Shown here: one piece after another, positions 35,104 through 44,040 of the stretch | Layout: each line of letters begins with the position of its first letter | Position numbering within the stretch: the first letter of the stretch is position 1 | From: Vibrio furnissii CIP 102972 | GTDB lineage: Bacteria > Pseudomonadota > Gammaproteobacteria > Enterobacterales > Vibrionaceae | Assembly: GCF_000176175.1 (NCBI RefSeq) | Contig: NZ_ACZP01000014.1 | Coordinates: 372,001-436,000, forward strand | Direction of reading: 5' to 3' | Length of the DNA: 64,000 nt | The notes under the pieces: model-generated | Told to the model about the DNA's origin: nothing | The model's input: the letters and a program-made list of their open reading frames with translations, nothing else | Databases searched by the model: none | Translations under genes and position numbers: made by a program

Positions 35104-36312
35104 TTACAGCGAGATAAAGATGCCTGCCAAGCAAGCGCTCATCAGGTTGGCAAGGGTGCCTGCCAGCACCGCTTTGATGCCCAGATTCGCCACTTCGGAG
35201 CGGCGCTCTGGTGCAATCACCCCAATGGAACCCAACTGAATCGCGATCGAACCAATGTTGGCGAACCCGCACAGCGCAAAGGTCACAATCACTTGCGAGT
35301 GCTCGGTCAACAGTGCGCGGTGGTCGACAAAGTCAATGAAGGCCACGAACTCGTTCATGACAATTTTCTGGCCAATGTAAGACCCCGCCAGCAACACATC
35401 ACTGCTTGGCACACCAATTACCCACGCCAGTGGTGAGAACAGGTAACCAAACAGCGCTTGTAGCGTGATACCGCTAAAGCCCAGCACTTCGCCCAAACTT
35501 TCTAAGCCTGTGTTCACCATGGCAATCACGCTGACAAACGCGATCAGCATCGTGCCCACAGCCACCGCCACTTTCATCCCGTTCATGGCACCGCTCGCCA
35601 ACGCGTCAATCACGTTGCTATCGTTCGCACTGTCCATTTCGATGTCGCTTTGATCGACGGGTGTATCGCGCTCCGGCACGATGATTTTTGCCATCATCAA
35701 ACTACCCGGCGCCGCCATAAAGCTCGCCGCAATCAGGTATTTCAAATCAACCCCTAAACCGGCGTAGCCACCCAGCACGCTGCCGGCGACTGATGCCATC
35801 CCGCCAGCCATCACCGCAAACAGTTCAGAGCGCGTCATGCGTGACAAGAATGGACGTACCAACAGAGGCGATTCGCCCTGTGACAAGAAAATATTCCCGG
35901 TGGCCACCAGCGATTCCGCTTTACTGGTGCCAAGGAACTTTTGAATGCCGCCACCGATGAACTCAATCACCTTTTGCATGATGCCCAGATAGTACAGGGC
36001 TGAAATCAGCGCGCTGAAGAAAATGATGATTGGCAACACGCGAATGGCAAAGATGAAGCCTGAATTGGCAAGGTCACCGAACAGGAAGCTAATGCCCTCA
36101 TCAGCAAAGCCCAGCAAGCTTGATACGCCGCTACTTAGCGATGCCAGCGCGCTTTGCCCCCAAGGGAAATAGAGCACCAGTGCGGCAAAACCCACTTGCA
36201 GCAACAATGCGCGCGAGACGGTTTTCCAATTGATTGATTGACGGCTTTCAGACAGTGCGAAAGCGCACAGCACCAGCACCAGGACACCGATGAATCCAAA
36301 TAAAATTGTCAT
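35104..36312 (-). CDS. nupC: NupC-family concentrative nucleoside transporter
   Basis: Cation-coupled nucleoside importer of the inner membrane, 402 residues, about 8-10 helices. Family features include QGESPLLVRPFLSRMTRSE (with the NupC QGE-x-P motif), MAGGMASVAGSVLGGYAGLG, FMAAPGSLMMAKIIVPE and FALCGFANIGSIAIQLGSIG. It supplies nucleosides for salvage, which fits with guaC elsewhere in the window. A PurR/CytR-type operator lies about 280 nt upstream, and a small divergent ORF sits between. Confidence 0.94.
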   Translation of the reverse strand: MTILFGFIGVLVLVLCAFALSESRQSINWKTVSRALLLQVGFAALVLYFPWGQSALASLSSGVSSLLGFADEGISFLFGDLANSGFIFAIRVLPIIIFFSALISALYYLGIMQKVIEFIGGGIQKFLGTSKAESLVATGNIFLSQGESPLLVRPFLSRMTRSELFAVMAGGMASVAGSVLGGYAGLGVDLKYLIAASFMAAPGSLMMAKIIVPERDTPVDQSDIEMDSANDSNVIDALASGAMNGMKVAVAVGTMLIAFVSVIAMVNTGLESLGEVLGFSGITLQALFGYLFSPLAWVIGVPSSDVLLAGSYIGQKIVMNEFVAFIDFVDHRALLTEHSQVIVTFALCGFANIGSIAIQLGSIGVIAPERRSEVANLGIKAVLAGTLANLMSACLAGIFISL

Positions 36313-36375
36313 TGTTTTACCCAGTTAAAAGTTTGTAATAAAAGGAAAAACCAAAAACTTGGTAAAGGAGGAAAC

Positions 36376-36528
36376 ATGCACGTCATCGGCACGGTCAGCA
36401 GACAGCGCACCGTGAAGTGTGAACAGTGTGTTCATAGAGAGATCACCTTATACAAGCGTTGGATGGATCGTAGCTGGTCCGGTCCGTGGGGTCATTCACA
36501 GTTCCATGTGACGGCTTGTATTGGCTGA
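36376..36528 (+). CDS. Small 50-residue protein with CxxC motif, unannotated type
   Basis: The sequence AAAGGAGG (36364-36371) lies 4 nt before an ATG at 36376, an ideal ribosome-binding site. The frame ends at TGA 36526-36528. The product starts MHVIGTVSRQRTVKC and has Cys15-x2-Cys18-x-His20, then His40, His44 and Cys48, which could form a zinc site. It is Trp- and Arg-rich (KRWMDRSWSGPWG) and has no membrane segment. It is divergent from nupC. I do not recognise a family. Codon use alone cannot prove it, but the ribosome-binding site makes it likely translated. Confidence 0.6.
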   Translation: MHVIGTVSRQRTVKCEQCVHREITLYKRWMDRSWSGPWGHSQFHVTACIG

Positions 36529-36591
36529 GCACCGGCTCATAGCCGGGCGGAAAGTATAGCGATCGAAAATAGAACTTCATCACATTTTTTA

Positions 36592-36607
36592 ACGCAAACG
36601 TTCAAGC
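36592..36607. promoter_or_regulatory. PurR/CytR-like operator upstream of nupC
   Basis: ACGCAAACGTTCAAGC matches 8 of 11 fixed positions of the PurR consensus as I recall it and shares 12 nt (CGCAAACGTTCA) with the sequence at 11828-11839 upstream of guaC. Confidence 0.4.
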
Positions 36608-36704
36608 GTTCAATGTATGAACAATCGATCAACAAATTAAGTAATGGGAGAACCCATCACGTCGCGTGATACCACCGAAGTGCCACCTTGCTTCCAGAAG
36701 TGAA

Positions 36705-36756
36705 TAAAAAAGACGCGATCGCCGCACGGACATTTGCAGTCTGGCTGATCGCGTCT
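36705..36756 (-). terminator. Hairpin with U-run, probable terminator of the lipoprotein gene
   Basis: Perfect 10-bp arms AGACGCGATC (36711-36720) and GATCGCGTCT (36747-36756) with a 26-nt loop. The A-run before it gives six U on the minus strand. It lies 190 nt beyond the stop of the DUF4382 gene, leaving a long 3' untranslated region. A frame crossing it on the plus strand (TTG start) is not supported. Confidence 0.55.
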
Positions 36757-36944
36757 ACGCTTATCGGAGTCTCTCTAAATCCCTTAGATACTAAAACGCT
36801 AACAACGTCATTGCCTCTTGTGATCTGTCTTCAGGTCCTTGAGGCGTTTTTATATGTCGGCATCACGCCTGCACTCTAATTTAAGTGCCCCACTTTTAGC
36901 GACTCAACTTACGCGCCTCAATGTAAGCACTTCGGTCTCAGCGC

Positions 36945-37904
36945 TTAGATCACCGGGGAGAAATCCACGGTTTCCGCACCGCTCGACAACGTCACTTCCG
37001 CAACTTGGTCTGCTGGTAGTGGCAGCGTTAACCCATCGTACTGCACCGGATCATCGTCATCCCCGTTGCACGTAAAAGCCACGGTGTAATCGCCCAGTGG
37101 CAGGTAACCAAACGCATAACTGCCATCATCCCCCACCGCAGTGGAGGCATACGGCGTCACCACGCCATCGGGCACCGGCACATCCGTGTCAAAACTCGCA
37201 TCGCTTTCATCCACCAAGTCGCCCAACGTTGACGCCGCGACGCTGCCTTCATACAAATACACGTAATTGCCAGTATCCACGGTGCAGCCCGTGCCTTCAG
37301 TAAACAGGGTTTGGTCCACCGTACCAGACAAGCTGGCGACATCGCTGTTGCTCAGAATCGATACGCCATGAGGTTTGAGAATGTAGCCATTGCTCGACCC
37401 GCTGTTCCCGCGCATCACCAGCGCATAGCGGAGGTCAAACTCGATGGTAAATGCCTGCGTCGATTCGTTGCTGACGGTAAAGCTACCCAAACGCAGCTTG
37501 TTGCTCGGCTGTTTGAGCGCCTGCGTGCCATCACCATCCACCACAAAATTGACGTTCGATTCGGTACTGACATGCAAAATCAGGTTCTGATACGTCCCGA
37601 CCGGAATCGACTGGTCGCTGATAATCAGCGCAGCATCACTTCCCTGATACGCCATCAAGTCAATCTGCTCATAATCCATGCTCGGATCCGACGGATTCAC
37701 ATCGAGGAAAATCGACGAACCGTCAGACTGCACCAATTCGACTTGTGTAAAGCCGACCGTGACAGAACTCGCGCTGTCAACTGGCGCATCCGACACCGAA
37801 AAAGAGACTTTAGACGTCTGTGTGGACGCGTCGCCATCACCGCCACCACAACCGACCAAGAGAAGTGCGGCACTGCTGAGTGCCATCCAAGGTAAAGTTT
37901 TCAT
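36945..37904 (-). CDS. DUF4382-domain lipoprotein
   Basis: Predicted lipoprotein of 319 residues. The signal sequence MKTLPWMALSSAALLLVGC ends in the lipobox LVGC, followed by GGGDGD. Residues about 25-160 match the DUF4382 beta domain (VSFSVSDAPVDSASSVTVGF, QIDLMAYQGS). The C-terminal part (about 175-315) has a carboxypeptidase-regulatory/CnaB-like beta fold (VGDDGSYAFGYLPLGDYTVAF). Acidic throughout. Probably anchored to the inner leaflet of the outer membrane. The start at 37904 is set by the lipoprotein signal. Role unknown. Confidence 0.85.
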   Translation of the reverse strand: MKTLPWMALSSAALLLVGCGGGDGDASTQTSKVSFSVSDAPVDSASSVTVGFTQVELVQSDGSSIFLDVNPSDPSMDYEQIDLMAYQGSDAALIISDQSIPVGTYQNLILHVSTESNVNFVVDGDGTQALKQPSNKLRLGSFTVSNESTQAFTIEFDLRYALVMRGNSGSSNGYILKPHGVSILSNSDVASLSGTVDQTLFTEGTGCTVDTGNYVYLYEGSVAASTLGDLVDESDASFDTDVPVPDGVVTPYASTAVGDDGSYAFGYLPLGDYTVAFTCNGDDDDPVQYDGLTLPLPADQVAEVTLSSGAETVDFSPVI

Positions 37905-38068
37905 GTTCACACCACTTATTGACATACAGCTCAATTATAGAACATCAATTTTGTGATTCATGAAAACAATAAATAAACTGGCAGGAGCCTGACAAATTGA
38001 CGCTTTTTAACAGAACGCTGTCACTAATAAAGCACAAACCATTTTTCAGACGAATAAAATCAATCACC

Positions 38069-38154
38069 TATCCTCGCTGATAAGGATATGACCTCCCTGT
38101 CTTTTCGATCGTTGTCGAAATTTAAGCCGCAGCCACCGCCGCGGCTATTTTTTT
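38069..38154 (+). ncRNA. Candidate small RNA with intrinsic terminator
   Basis: Three consecutive stems lie on the plus strand with no plus gene nearby: TATCCT/AGGATA (38069-38088), TTTCGA/TCGAAA (38103-38120) and AGCCGC/GCGGCT (38125-38146), the last followed by seven T. The end overlaps the 3' end of the minus-strand amylase gene by about 10 nt. The U-run occurs only on this strand. No clear promoter was found, so the 5' end is unknown. Confidence 0.5.
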
Positions 38155-39518
38155 GTCTGCGCGTCAGGCGCAACCCACAACATGCGACTCGTCATGGGCG
38201 CGGTGTCAATCTGCACGTGTGTACCGTTCGATGCGAACACGTCATCACTCAACACATCGGTTAACGCCTGTGGCCAATTCAATTCAACCGTCTGGCTGCG
38301 GGACGATTTATTGATGATCACCACCCCTTGCTCACCTCGGCTGAACACCAACAAATCATCATTGGCTTCAAGATTGACCATCGGCAGCCCATGCATGCGG
38401 TTATGAAACGCAATTCGCGCCACCATGTGTGGCTCGTGCCAGCTCTGTTGCCAGCGCGGCTCACCTTGCGCATTGCGAATGCCGCTCGGATCCAGATCGG
38501 TGTAGATCAACGGCACCCCGCCATCTCGCCCCAACACATAGCTGTAAGCCAACGCTTCGCGTTCCGGAGACATCACCAAATTGGCGAACACGTCGTTGTT
38601 GGGAATGTCATGGGTAATCGCAAACGTGATCGCCCGCTCTTTCGACAACGCATCCCCGAAACAATACGGATCAATCAACCCTTTTAAGCTACCGCTCTGT
38701 TGCAGGGCATTAAACAGCGTTTGAAATAGCGGAAAGTCATACGCCCCCAAGCGCGTCTCGGCCAAATATGGCTGCAAGAACAGTTGATACTCTTCTTTGG
38801 TCGCCCCACCATCGGTGATGATTTCGCCGAAAATATGCACATCGTGTGCAATCGCGTCGGTCCAAACCTTCTTCAAATGCGCAATGGTCATGTGTTTTGC
38901 GGCATCAATGCGAAAGCCTTTGACGCCCAGCTTTTTCAATGCCACCAAGTAATTTTGTTGCTGCGCGACCACATGGTCGTTATCACGCAGCGTTGGCAGA
39001 CCTTGGTCATGCGGGCCGCCCGTGATCCGTCCGTTTTGCACCTGCCATTTGTCTTTCCAATCGTTGATGCCAAAGGCTTCGACGAAGTCGTCTTCTTCAA
39101 ACAGTGGCTGAGACAAATCGCCAAACAGGCACTGTTTTTGGTAGTAATCCGGCCGCTGGCGATAGGCCGCCATGTCCGCGTCACTCGGGTATTGCAGATC
39201 CAAACGCTGTTTGGATTCGTTGGCCATGTGGTTAAACACCACATCAGCGTACACCCACAAGTCCCGCGCGCGCAGCGCATCCACCATGCGAATGAAGTCT
39301 TGCGTGTCCCCCAGCTGATTGTCGATAACGCGATAATCCTGTGGCTGATAGCGCTGCCACCACGGTGTGCCCGATGGGTGTTGGTAAGATTTCATCGGCG
39401 GTGACACCAACACGGCTTTATAGCCCGCCTGTTCAATCGTCTCGGCACGTTCTGCAATCAGAGAATATGGCCAGTCGAACGCATGCAAAATGACATCCGT
39501 TGGATGAGAACTGATCAT
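38145..39518 (-). CDS. Cytoplasmic alpha-amylase (GH13)
   Basis: Glycoside hydrolase family 13 enzyme of 457 residues that cleaves alpha-1,4-glucans. Conserved regions are VYADVVFNHM (region I), GFRIDAAKHM (nucleophile Asp), VHIFGEII (acid/base Glu) and FAITHDIPNND (transition-state Asp). There is no signal peptide; the protein begins MISSHPTDVILHAFDWPY, so it should act on internal maltodextrin or glycogen rather than as a secreted amylase. AAGGAG precedes the ATG. Its last codons run through the U-tract of the candidate sRNA on the opposite strand. Confidence 0.9.
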   Translation of the reverse strand: MISSHPTDVILHAFDWPYSLIAERAETIEQAGYKAVLVSPPMKSYQHPSGTPWWQRYQPQDYRVIDNQLGDTQDFIRMVDALRARDLWVYADVVFNHMANESKQRLDLQYPSDADMAAYRQRPDYYQKQCLFGDLSQPLFEEDDFVEAFGINDWKDKWQVQNGRITGGPHDQGLPTLRDNDHVVAQQQNYLVALKKLGVKGFRIDAAKHMTIAHLKKVWTDAIAHDVHIFGEIITDGGATKEEYQLFLQPYLAETRLGAYDFPLFQTLFNALQQSGSLKGLIDPYCFGDALSKERAITFAITHDIPNNDVFANLVMSPEREALAYSYVLGRDGGVPLIYTDLDPSGIRNAQGEPRWQQSWHEPHMVARIAFHNRMHGLPMVNLEANDDLLVFSRGEQGVVIINKSSRSQTVELNWPQALTDVLSDDVFASNGTHVQIDTAPMTSRMLWVAPDAQTKK

Positions 39519-39833
39519 GATTTATGCTCCTTCTACGTCAGCAAGCGAAGAATACGGAAAATAATGAATGCAGCTTGCTAATATTGTTGCTGATTATAAA
39601 TCGACCAATCGCGGCGCAATCCCCCTTGCACAAATAATTTGTGGGTGAGCGACAGGGCGTAGACTCACTCGATTGCACCGATTTGGTTAAACTTTGACTC
39701 ACTCCCAAGTAACGCATGATGCAAAAGCTATACTGAGTTGCATGCTTCTAACCCTTTCTGGCTGACAATTCTGCTCATCACTGAGTCAATTCAAGCGGTT
39801 AGGGTTTCATTCATGGTTACGACGGAGATGACT
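39519..39833. other. Divergent intergenic region, amylase and DsbA-like genes
   Basis: About 315 nt between divergent genes. It should hold both promoters. I see no strong operator, terminator or small gene. Confidence 0.4.
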
Positions 39834-40487
39834 ATGCGTACACTTCGAATTGACATCGTCTCCGATGTTGTTTGCCCTTGGTGCATCATCGGTTACAAAA
39901 GGCTGCAAGCCGCACTCAGCATCCTGTCAAACGAAGTTCAGGCCGAAATTTATTGGCATCCTTTTGAACTCAACCCGACACTGGCGCCGGGCGGCGAAAA
40001 TCTGCGCGAGCATCTGGCGCGCAAATACGACACCACACCGCAAGCGAGCCAGCAGGCGCGCGACTCGCTCATCCGTTTTGGGCAAGAAGTCGGCTTTACC
40101 TTTCACTTTCACGATGACATGCGCATCTACAATACCCGCAAAGCACACCAATTATTGATGTGGGCCAACCGGCATTATAAGCAAGCCGCCTTAGAAATGG
40201 CTTTATTTGAAGCCTATTTCTGCCACGGTTTGGCAATGGATGAGGACGACGTGCTACTCAGCCTTGCTGAGCAAGTCGGCCTCAGCCGTAGTGAATGCGC
40301 GCAAGTGCTGGCCGATGAATCGTGGGCCACCGCAGTGGCCAACACCGAACAGCAGTGGTTACAAGCCGGGATTCACGCCGTGCCCGCGATCATCATTGAG
40401 CAGCGGCACATTGTCTCTGGCGCGCAAACGACCGAGAGTTTACTCAAGCTGCTGCGCGAAATCCTGAGCAAGTCCCCCACGCATTAA
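39834..40487 (+). CDS. DsbA-family oxidoreductase (FrnE-like)
   Basis: Thioredoxin-fold protein of 217 residues with an active-site CPWC near the N-terminus (SDVVCPWCIIGYKRL) and a C-terminal VPAIIIEQRHIVSGAQ, typical of FrnE-like proteins. It has no signal peptide, so it is cytoplasmic, unlike classic DsbA. Likely a disulphide or glutathione-related isomerase/oxidoreductase. The ATG at 39834 is 6 nt from GGAG; the longer frame from 39738 is not used. Single gene with a strong terminator. Confidence 0.9.
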   Translation: MRTLRIDIVSDVVCPWCIIGYKRLQAALSILSNEVQAEIYWHPFELNPTLAPGGENLREHLARKYDTTPQASQQARDSLIRFGQEVGFTFHFHDDMRIYNTRKAHQLLMWANRHYKQAALEMALFEAYFCHGLAMDEDDVLLSLAEQVGLSRSECAQVLADESWATAVANTEQQWLQAGIHAVPAIIIEQRHIVSGAQTTESLLKLLREILSKSPTH

Positions 40488-40547
40488 GGGTGATTCACCG
40501 CCGGTTGATTCGCGCTCGCGCACACCCTGCCCCTGCGCAGAAAAAGA

Positions 40548-40571
40548 AAAAGGCACCGCGAGGTGCCTTTT
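40548..40571. terminator. Bidirectional terminator
   Basis: Perfect 10-bp stem AAAAGGCACC/GGTGCCTTTT with a GCGA tetraloop between the convergent DsbA-like gene and the small minus-strand gene. Confidence 0.9.
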
Positions 40572-40593
40572 CAATTCAAACGTGCCACTTCGC

Positions 40594-40794
40594 TTAGTGA
40601 ACTGGTCGGTCTGATTTTGCGAAGAACTGACCGAAGTACTGTTCCATCACTTCCGGGGTCAGTTTGCCTTCGGCTTCCAGCTTTTTCAGCTCAGCCGCAA
40701 TCGCTTTCTGTTCTTCCAGGCTTGGCAGCGCCACTTCCGGCTCATCACCCATTTCCTGAGACATCAGCTCCAGTTCTTTCTCAAAATCGCTCAT
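40594..40794 (-). CDS. Small acidic helical protein
   Basis: Protein of 66 residues, rich in Glu and Leu, predicted helical (MSDFEKELELMSQEMGD, EEQKAIAAELKKLEAEGK, MEQYFGQFFA). No signal or membrane segment. Lies 20 nt after the strong terminator and 63 nt from the chemoreceptor gene end on the same strand, so it may be read from the chemoreceptor promoter if the intervening hairpin is leaky. No family name recognised. Confidence 0.65.
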   Translation of the reverse strand: MSDFEKELELMSQEMGDEPEVALPSLEEQKAIAAELKKLEAEGKLTPEVMEQYFGQFFAKSDRPVH

Positions 40795-40825
40795 TGTACT
40801 TACCTAATCATTCAAAAATCACTGA

Positions 40826-40848
40826 GGGGGAGTTTACCCAACTCCCCC
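40826..40848 (-). terminator. Hairpin after the chemoreceptor gene
   Basis: Perfect 9-bp stem GGGGGAGTT/AACTCCCCC with a 5-nt loop, 9 nt after the stop; a short U-run follows only some nucleotides later. It could terminate or separate the chemoreceptor from the 66-residue gene. Confidence 0.6.
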
Positions 40849-40856
40849 GCCGGATT

Positions 40857-42773
40857 CTAGAGCTTAAAGCTACCAACCATCTTATCTAGACGCGCAGACA
40901 GGTCACGCAGCTCTTGGCTCGCTTCCGCCAACTCTTCCGCCGTGCTGGTGGTGACTTCGTTGATGGCATTGATTTCTTCGATGTTTTGGTTGATGGTGTG
41001 AACCACCGTTGATTGCTCCTCAGTCGCGGTGGCCACTTGCGTGTTGCGATCCGAAATGTCGTGAATGCGATCCGAAATGCTCACTAGCACCTGCACCGCT
41101 TCATCTGATGAGGAAACGCCCTCGGACGTGACCGCAATCCCCGCCGACATCGCCGACACCGCATCTTTGGCATCGCTTTGCAGCTGGTTGATCATCTTTT
41201 GAATCTCTTCGGTCGATGAGGCAGTACGACTGGCCAGATTACGCACTTCATCCGCCACCACCGCAAAGCCGCGTCCTTGTTCACCGGCGCGCGCCGCTTC
41301 AATCGCTGCGTTGAGCGCCAACAAGTTGGTTTGGTCTGAAATATCGCGAATCACATCCAGAATCGAGCCAATATCTTGCGTGGTTGACGCCAGTTGTTGC
41401 ACCACCTGACCGGTACTTTCGATGTCTGCCGCCAATCGGCTGATCGCATCTTTGGCTTTGTTCACCACCACGCGGCCTTCGTCTGTGTTGCCAGACGCCT
41501 GATTCGCGGTTTCTGCCGCCGTGGCCGCATTGGATGCAATTTCAGAAATCGTCGCGCCCATTTGGTTAATCGCCGTCACCACCTGAATGGTTTGGTCACG
41601 CTGCTGCTGACTGTTGTCGTGTGTGGTATTGGCTTTGTGCGACACCGTTTCTGCCGCCACTTGCAGCGAATGACTGGTCGATGCCACCTCTCTCATCGAT
41701 TGATGGATCTTCTCAATGAAACCGTTAAAGCCCAACGAGAGCTGCGCAATTTCATCTTTGCCGTCGATCGCAATGCGCTGCGACAGATCACCGTCACCTT
41801 TACCGAGATCCGTAAAGCGCTGCGCGATTTGGCGAATCGGGTTGGCAATGCTGTTGGCCAGCACAATCCCCATCACGATGAAGATCGCCGCAACCACGAT
41901 GGTGATGATCAGCATACGCTGCGCCATTTGATCGAGGTCGGCAAACACTTCATTGACCGGCACGGTGCCAATCACGAACCAGTCCATTGATTTGATGTAC
42001 AGACTGGCGACAAACACTTGCTCGCCTTGGTAGTCGGTTGTGATCAAGTTAAAGCCAGATTTGTTCAGCAGCTGGTTGGACGCTGCGCCATACAAACTGT
42101 CCAACGACGCTTTGGCCTGACTCTTTTGACGGTGAATTTGGATGTTGCCTTTGGCATCGGTCAGAAACACAAAGCCGCTGTCTTCAATCTTAAAGCCGTT
42201 TAGAAGCTTCACCATGTCATCCATCGATTTCGACAAACCCGACATGCTGACGCCGTTCACCACCTGATAGTTGGCAAACATTTTCACTTCGCCCGTTGCC
42301 TCTTGGAACATGCTGACCATGGTCGCATTGCCCGACGACGTAAAGCCAAAGAACCAGCCATCCTGCTGCTGATTCAGCTTGCGTAGGAAACCGTTCTGGT
42401 TCCAGTAATTCGCGGTGTTACGGTTCGCCACAGACGCGTCATTCAACTTGTATTGGCTACGCACGTTGTTGAGCTGTTGAATCAGCACCGCTTGCTGCGT
42501 CGGGTCGATGGACTCGTTGGTGATCGCTTGTTTGATGAATTCGTTGTTCGCGATCTGTTCCGACGCCTGCAGCAGCGTGCTCACTTCACGATCGATTTGC
42601 GCACTGATCTGCTCCAACATCGACGGCAGCTCAATGTCTACCAAACGATGTTCAAGCACATCACGCGCCTGACGTTGCGCCATCACCCCTAAAATGATGG
42701 TCGAGGCGAGCACGGCAAGGGTAATCCCGAGCACCACCTTTTGTTTAATGGTCATTGTGTTGAATTTGAACAT
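40857..42773 (-). CDS. Methyl-accepting chemotaxis protein with Cache-type sensor
   Basis: Transmembrane chemoreceptor of 638 residues. TM1 is about 12-30 and TM2 about 285-307. Between them is a periplasmic double-Cache-like sensor ([30 protein letters not shown]). A HAMP domain follows ([16 protein letters not shown]), then the signalling hairpin with the conserved tip [21 protein letters not shown]. Ligand unknown; Cache domains often bind amino acids or carboxylates. GGAG precedes the ATG. Confidence 0.95.
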   Translation of the reverse strand: MFKFNTMTIKQKVVLGITLAVLASTIILGVMAQRQARDVLEHRLVDIELPSMLEQISAQIDREVSTLLQASEQIANNEFIKQAITNESIDPTQQAVLIQQLNNVRSQYKLNDASVANRNTANYWNQNGFLRKLNQQQDGWFFGFTSSGNATMVSMFQEATGEVKMFANYQVVNGVSMSGLSKSMDDMVKLLNGFKIEDSGFVFLTDAKGNIQIHRQKSQAKASLDSLYGAASNQLLNKSGFNLITTDYQGEQVFVASLYIKSMDWFVIGTVPVNEVFADLDQMAQRMLIITIVVAAIFIVMGIVLANSIANPIRQIAQRFTDLGKGDGDLSQRIAIDGKDEIAQLSLGFNGFIEKIHQSMREVASTSHSLQVAAETVSHKANTTHDNSQQQRDQTIQVVTAINQMGATISEIASNAATAAETANQASGNTDEGRVVVNKAKDAISRLAADIESTGQVVQQLASTTQDIGSILDVIRDISDQTNLLALNAAIEAARAGEQGRGFAVVADEVRNLASRTASSTEEIQKMINQLQSDAKDAVSAMSAGIAVTSEGVSSSDEAVQVLVSISDRIHDISDRNTQVATATEEQSTVVHTINQNIEEINAINEVTTSTAEELAEASQELRDLSARLDKMVGSFKL

Positions 42774-43074
42774 CTTCTCCGCCTTCTACTCTGGCTCATG
42801 CTGTTAACGAGCAACTTGTCGGCCACTCGAATGAAATCTTGAGAGTTATATCTGATTTTTATGTAAGAATTTTCTTATGTTTCACAAATTTGCAGGTATG
42901 GCATGACGAAATTTCTCATCTGCCCCCACTAAGCATGGTCGATGTACGTCATAAACGGCTAACTTTTCGCCAAACGATATCTGCGTCGAAGTTTTTCGGA
43001 ACTTTTTCAGACAAAACACTCACTAAATGCCCAGAGTAAGCAGGGTAGATAAGCTCCAAGGAGAGTTGGGTTTC
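42774..43074. other. Divergent intergenic region before the vWA cluster
   Basis: About 300 nt with the promoter of the MoxR-led operon (plus) and the chemoreceptor (minus). I see nothing else specific. Confidence 0.4.
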
Positions 43075-44031
43075 ATGCAGTCACAGACTTTTCAAACATT
43101 ACAGACCTATCTAAATCAACAAGTCATCGGCCAAGCATCGCTGGTGGAACAACTGCTCGTCGCGCTGTTGGCCGACGGCCACATTTTGGTGGAAGGGCCT
43201 CCGGGGCTGGCAAAAACACGCGCCGTGAAATCCCTTGCCGATTGCATTGAAGGGGATTTTCACCGCATTCAATTCACCCCCGATTTGCTGCCCGCCGATT
43301 TAACCGGCACCGACATTTACCGCCCAGAAACCGGTGAATTTACCTTTCAATCCGGGCCGATTTTTAACTCGCTGATCCTCGCCGATGAGATCAACCGCGC
43401 ACCTGCCAAAGTACAGGCCGCCATGCTTGAAGCGATGGCGGAAAAGCAGATCACTGCGGGGCGCCAAACCTACCCGTTGCCCGAGCTGTTTTTGGTGATG
43501 GCGACGCAAAACCCGATTGAGCAAGAAGGCACTTACCCGCTACCAGAAGCGCAGCTTGACCGTTTTTTGCTGCATCTGGATGTGGATTACCCCAGCGCCG
43601 AACACGAACTGGCGATTTTGCGCCTTAATCGCGGCGAAGCCCAAGGCAGTGCAACAGCGACGCCGCCAGTCGTGACGCAAGCACTGATTTTTGCCGCGCG
43701 TCAGGAAGTATTGGCGATCCACATGTCAGAAGCGATTGAGCATTACGTGATTCGTTTGGTGATGGCCACACGTCATCCCGCGCAATACGACAGCAAACTT
43801 GCCGAGTGGATTGAACTGGGCGTCAGCCCCCGCGCCACCATTGCGCTCGATCGCTGCGCCCGCGCCCATGCGTGGTTAAACGGGCGTGATTTTGTCAGCC
43901 CCGACGATGTGCAAGCAATGCTGTTCCCAGTGATGCGCCATCGCCTGCTGCTGACCTATCAAGCACAAGCCGAAGGCGTGCATCCCAATCAGGTGATTGC
44001 GCATCTGCTCTCGTTGGTTGGTAGCGCGTAA
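43075..44031 (+). CDS. MoxR-type AAA+ ATPase
   Basis: ATPase of 318 residues. Walker A is GPPGLAKTRAVKSL, Walker B is ILADEINRAPAKVQAAMLEA, sensor 1 is MATQNPIEQEGTYPLPEAQLDRF. Such ATPases act as chaperones for vWA proteins, which are encoded downstream. The ATG at 43075 is preferred (MQSQTFQTLQTYL); the frame is open upstream but lacks family sequence. First gene of the Bat-type cluster, 9 nt before the DUF58 gene. Confidence 0.93.
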   Translation: MQSQTFQTLQTYLNQQVIGQASLVEQLLVALLADGHILVEGPPGLAKTRAVKSLADCIEGDFHRIQFTPDLLPADLTGTDIYRPETGEFTFQSGPIFNSLILADEINRAPAKVQAAMLEAMAEKQITAGRQTYPLPELFLVMATQNPIEQEGTYPLPEAQLDRFLLHLDVDYPSAEHELAILRLNRGEAQGSATATPPVVTQALIFAARQEVLAIHMSEAIEHYVIRLVMATRHPAQYDSKLAEWIELGVSPRATIALDRCARAHAWLNGRDFVSPDDVQAMLFPVMRHRLLLTYQAQAEGVHPNQVIAHLLSLVGSA

Positions 44032-44040
44032 GGTCGACTC

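Larger units (their letters stand above)
36529..36944. other. Intergenic region between the small ORF and the lipoprotein gene
   Basis: About 416 nt. It holds the PurR/CytR-like site, the U-run hairpin, and on the plus strand a weak GCCTC/GAGGC hairpin followed by TTTTT (about 36813-36851). No protein gene is convincing here. Confidence 0.45.

Noticed and set aside
36688..36879. 63-codon plus-strand frame with hydrophobic stretch
   Set aside because: TTG start with no ribosome-binding site; runs through a perfect hairpin that is better explained as a terminator.
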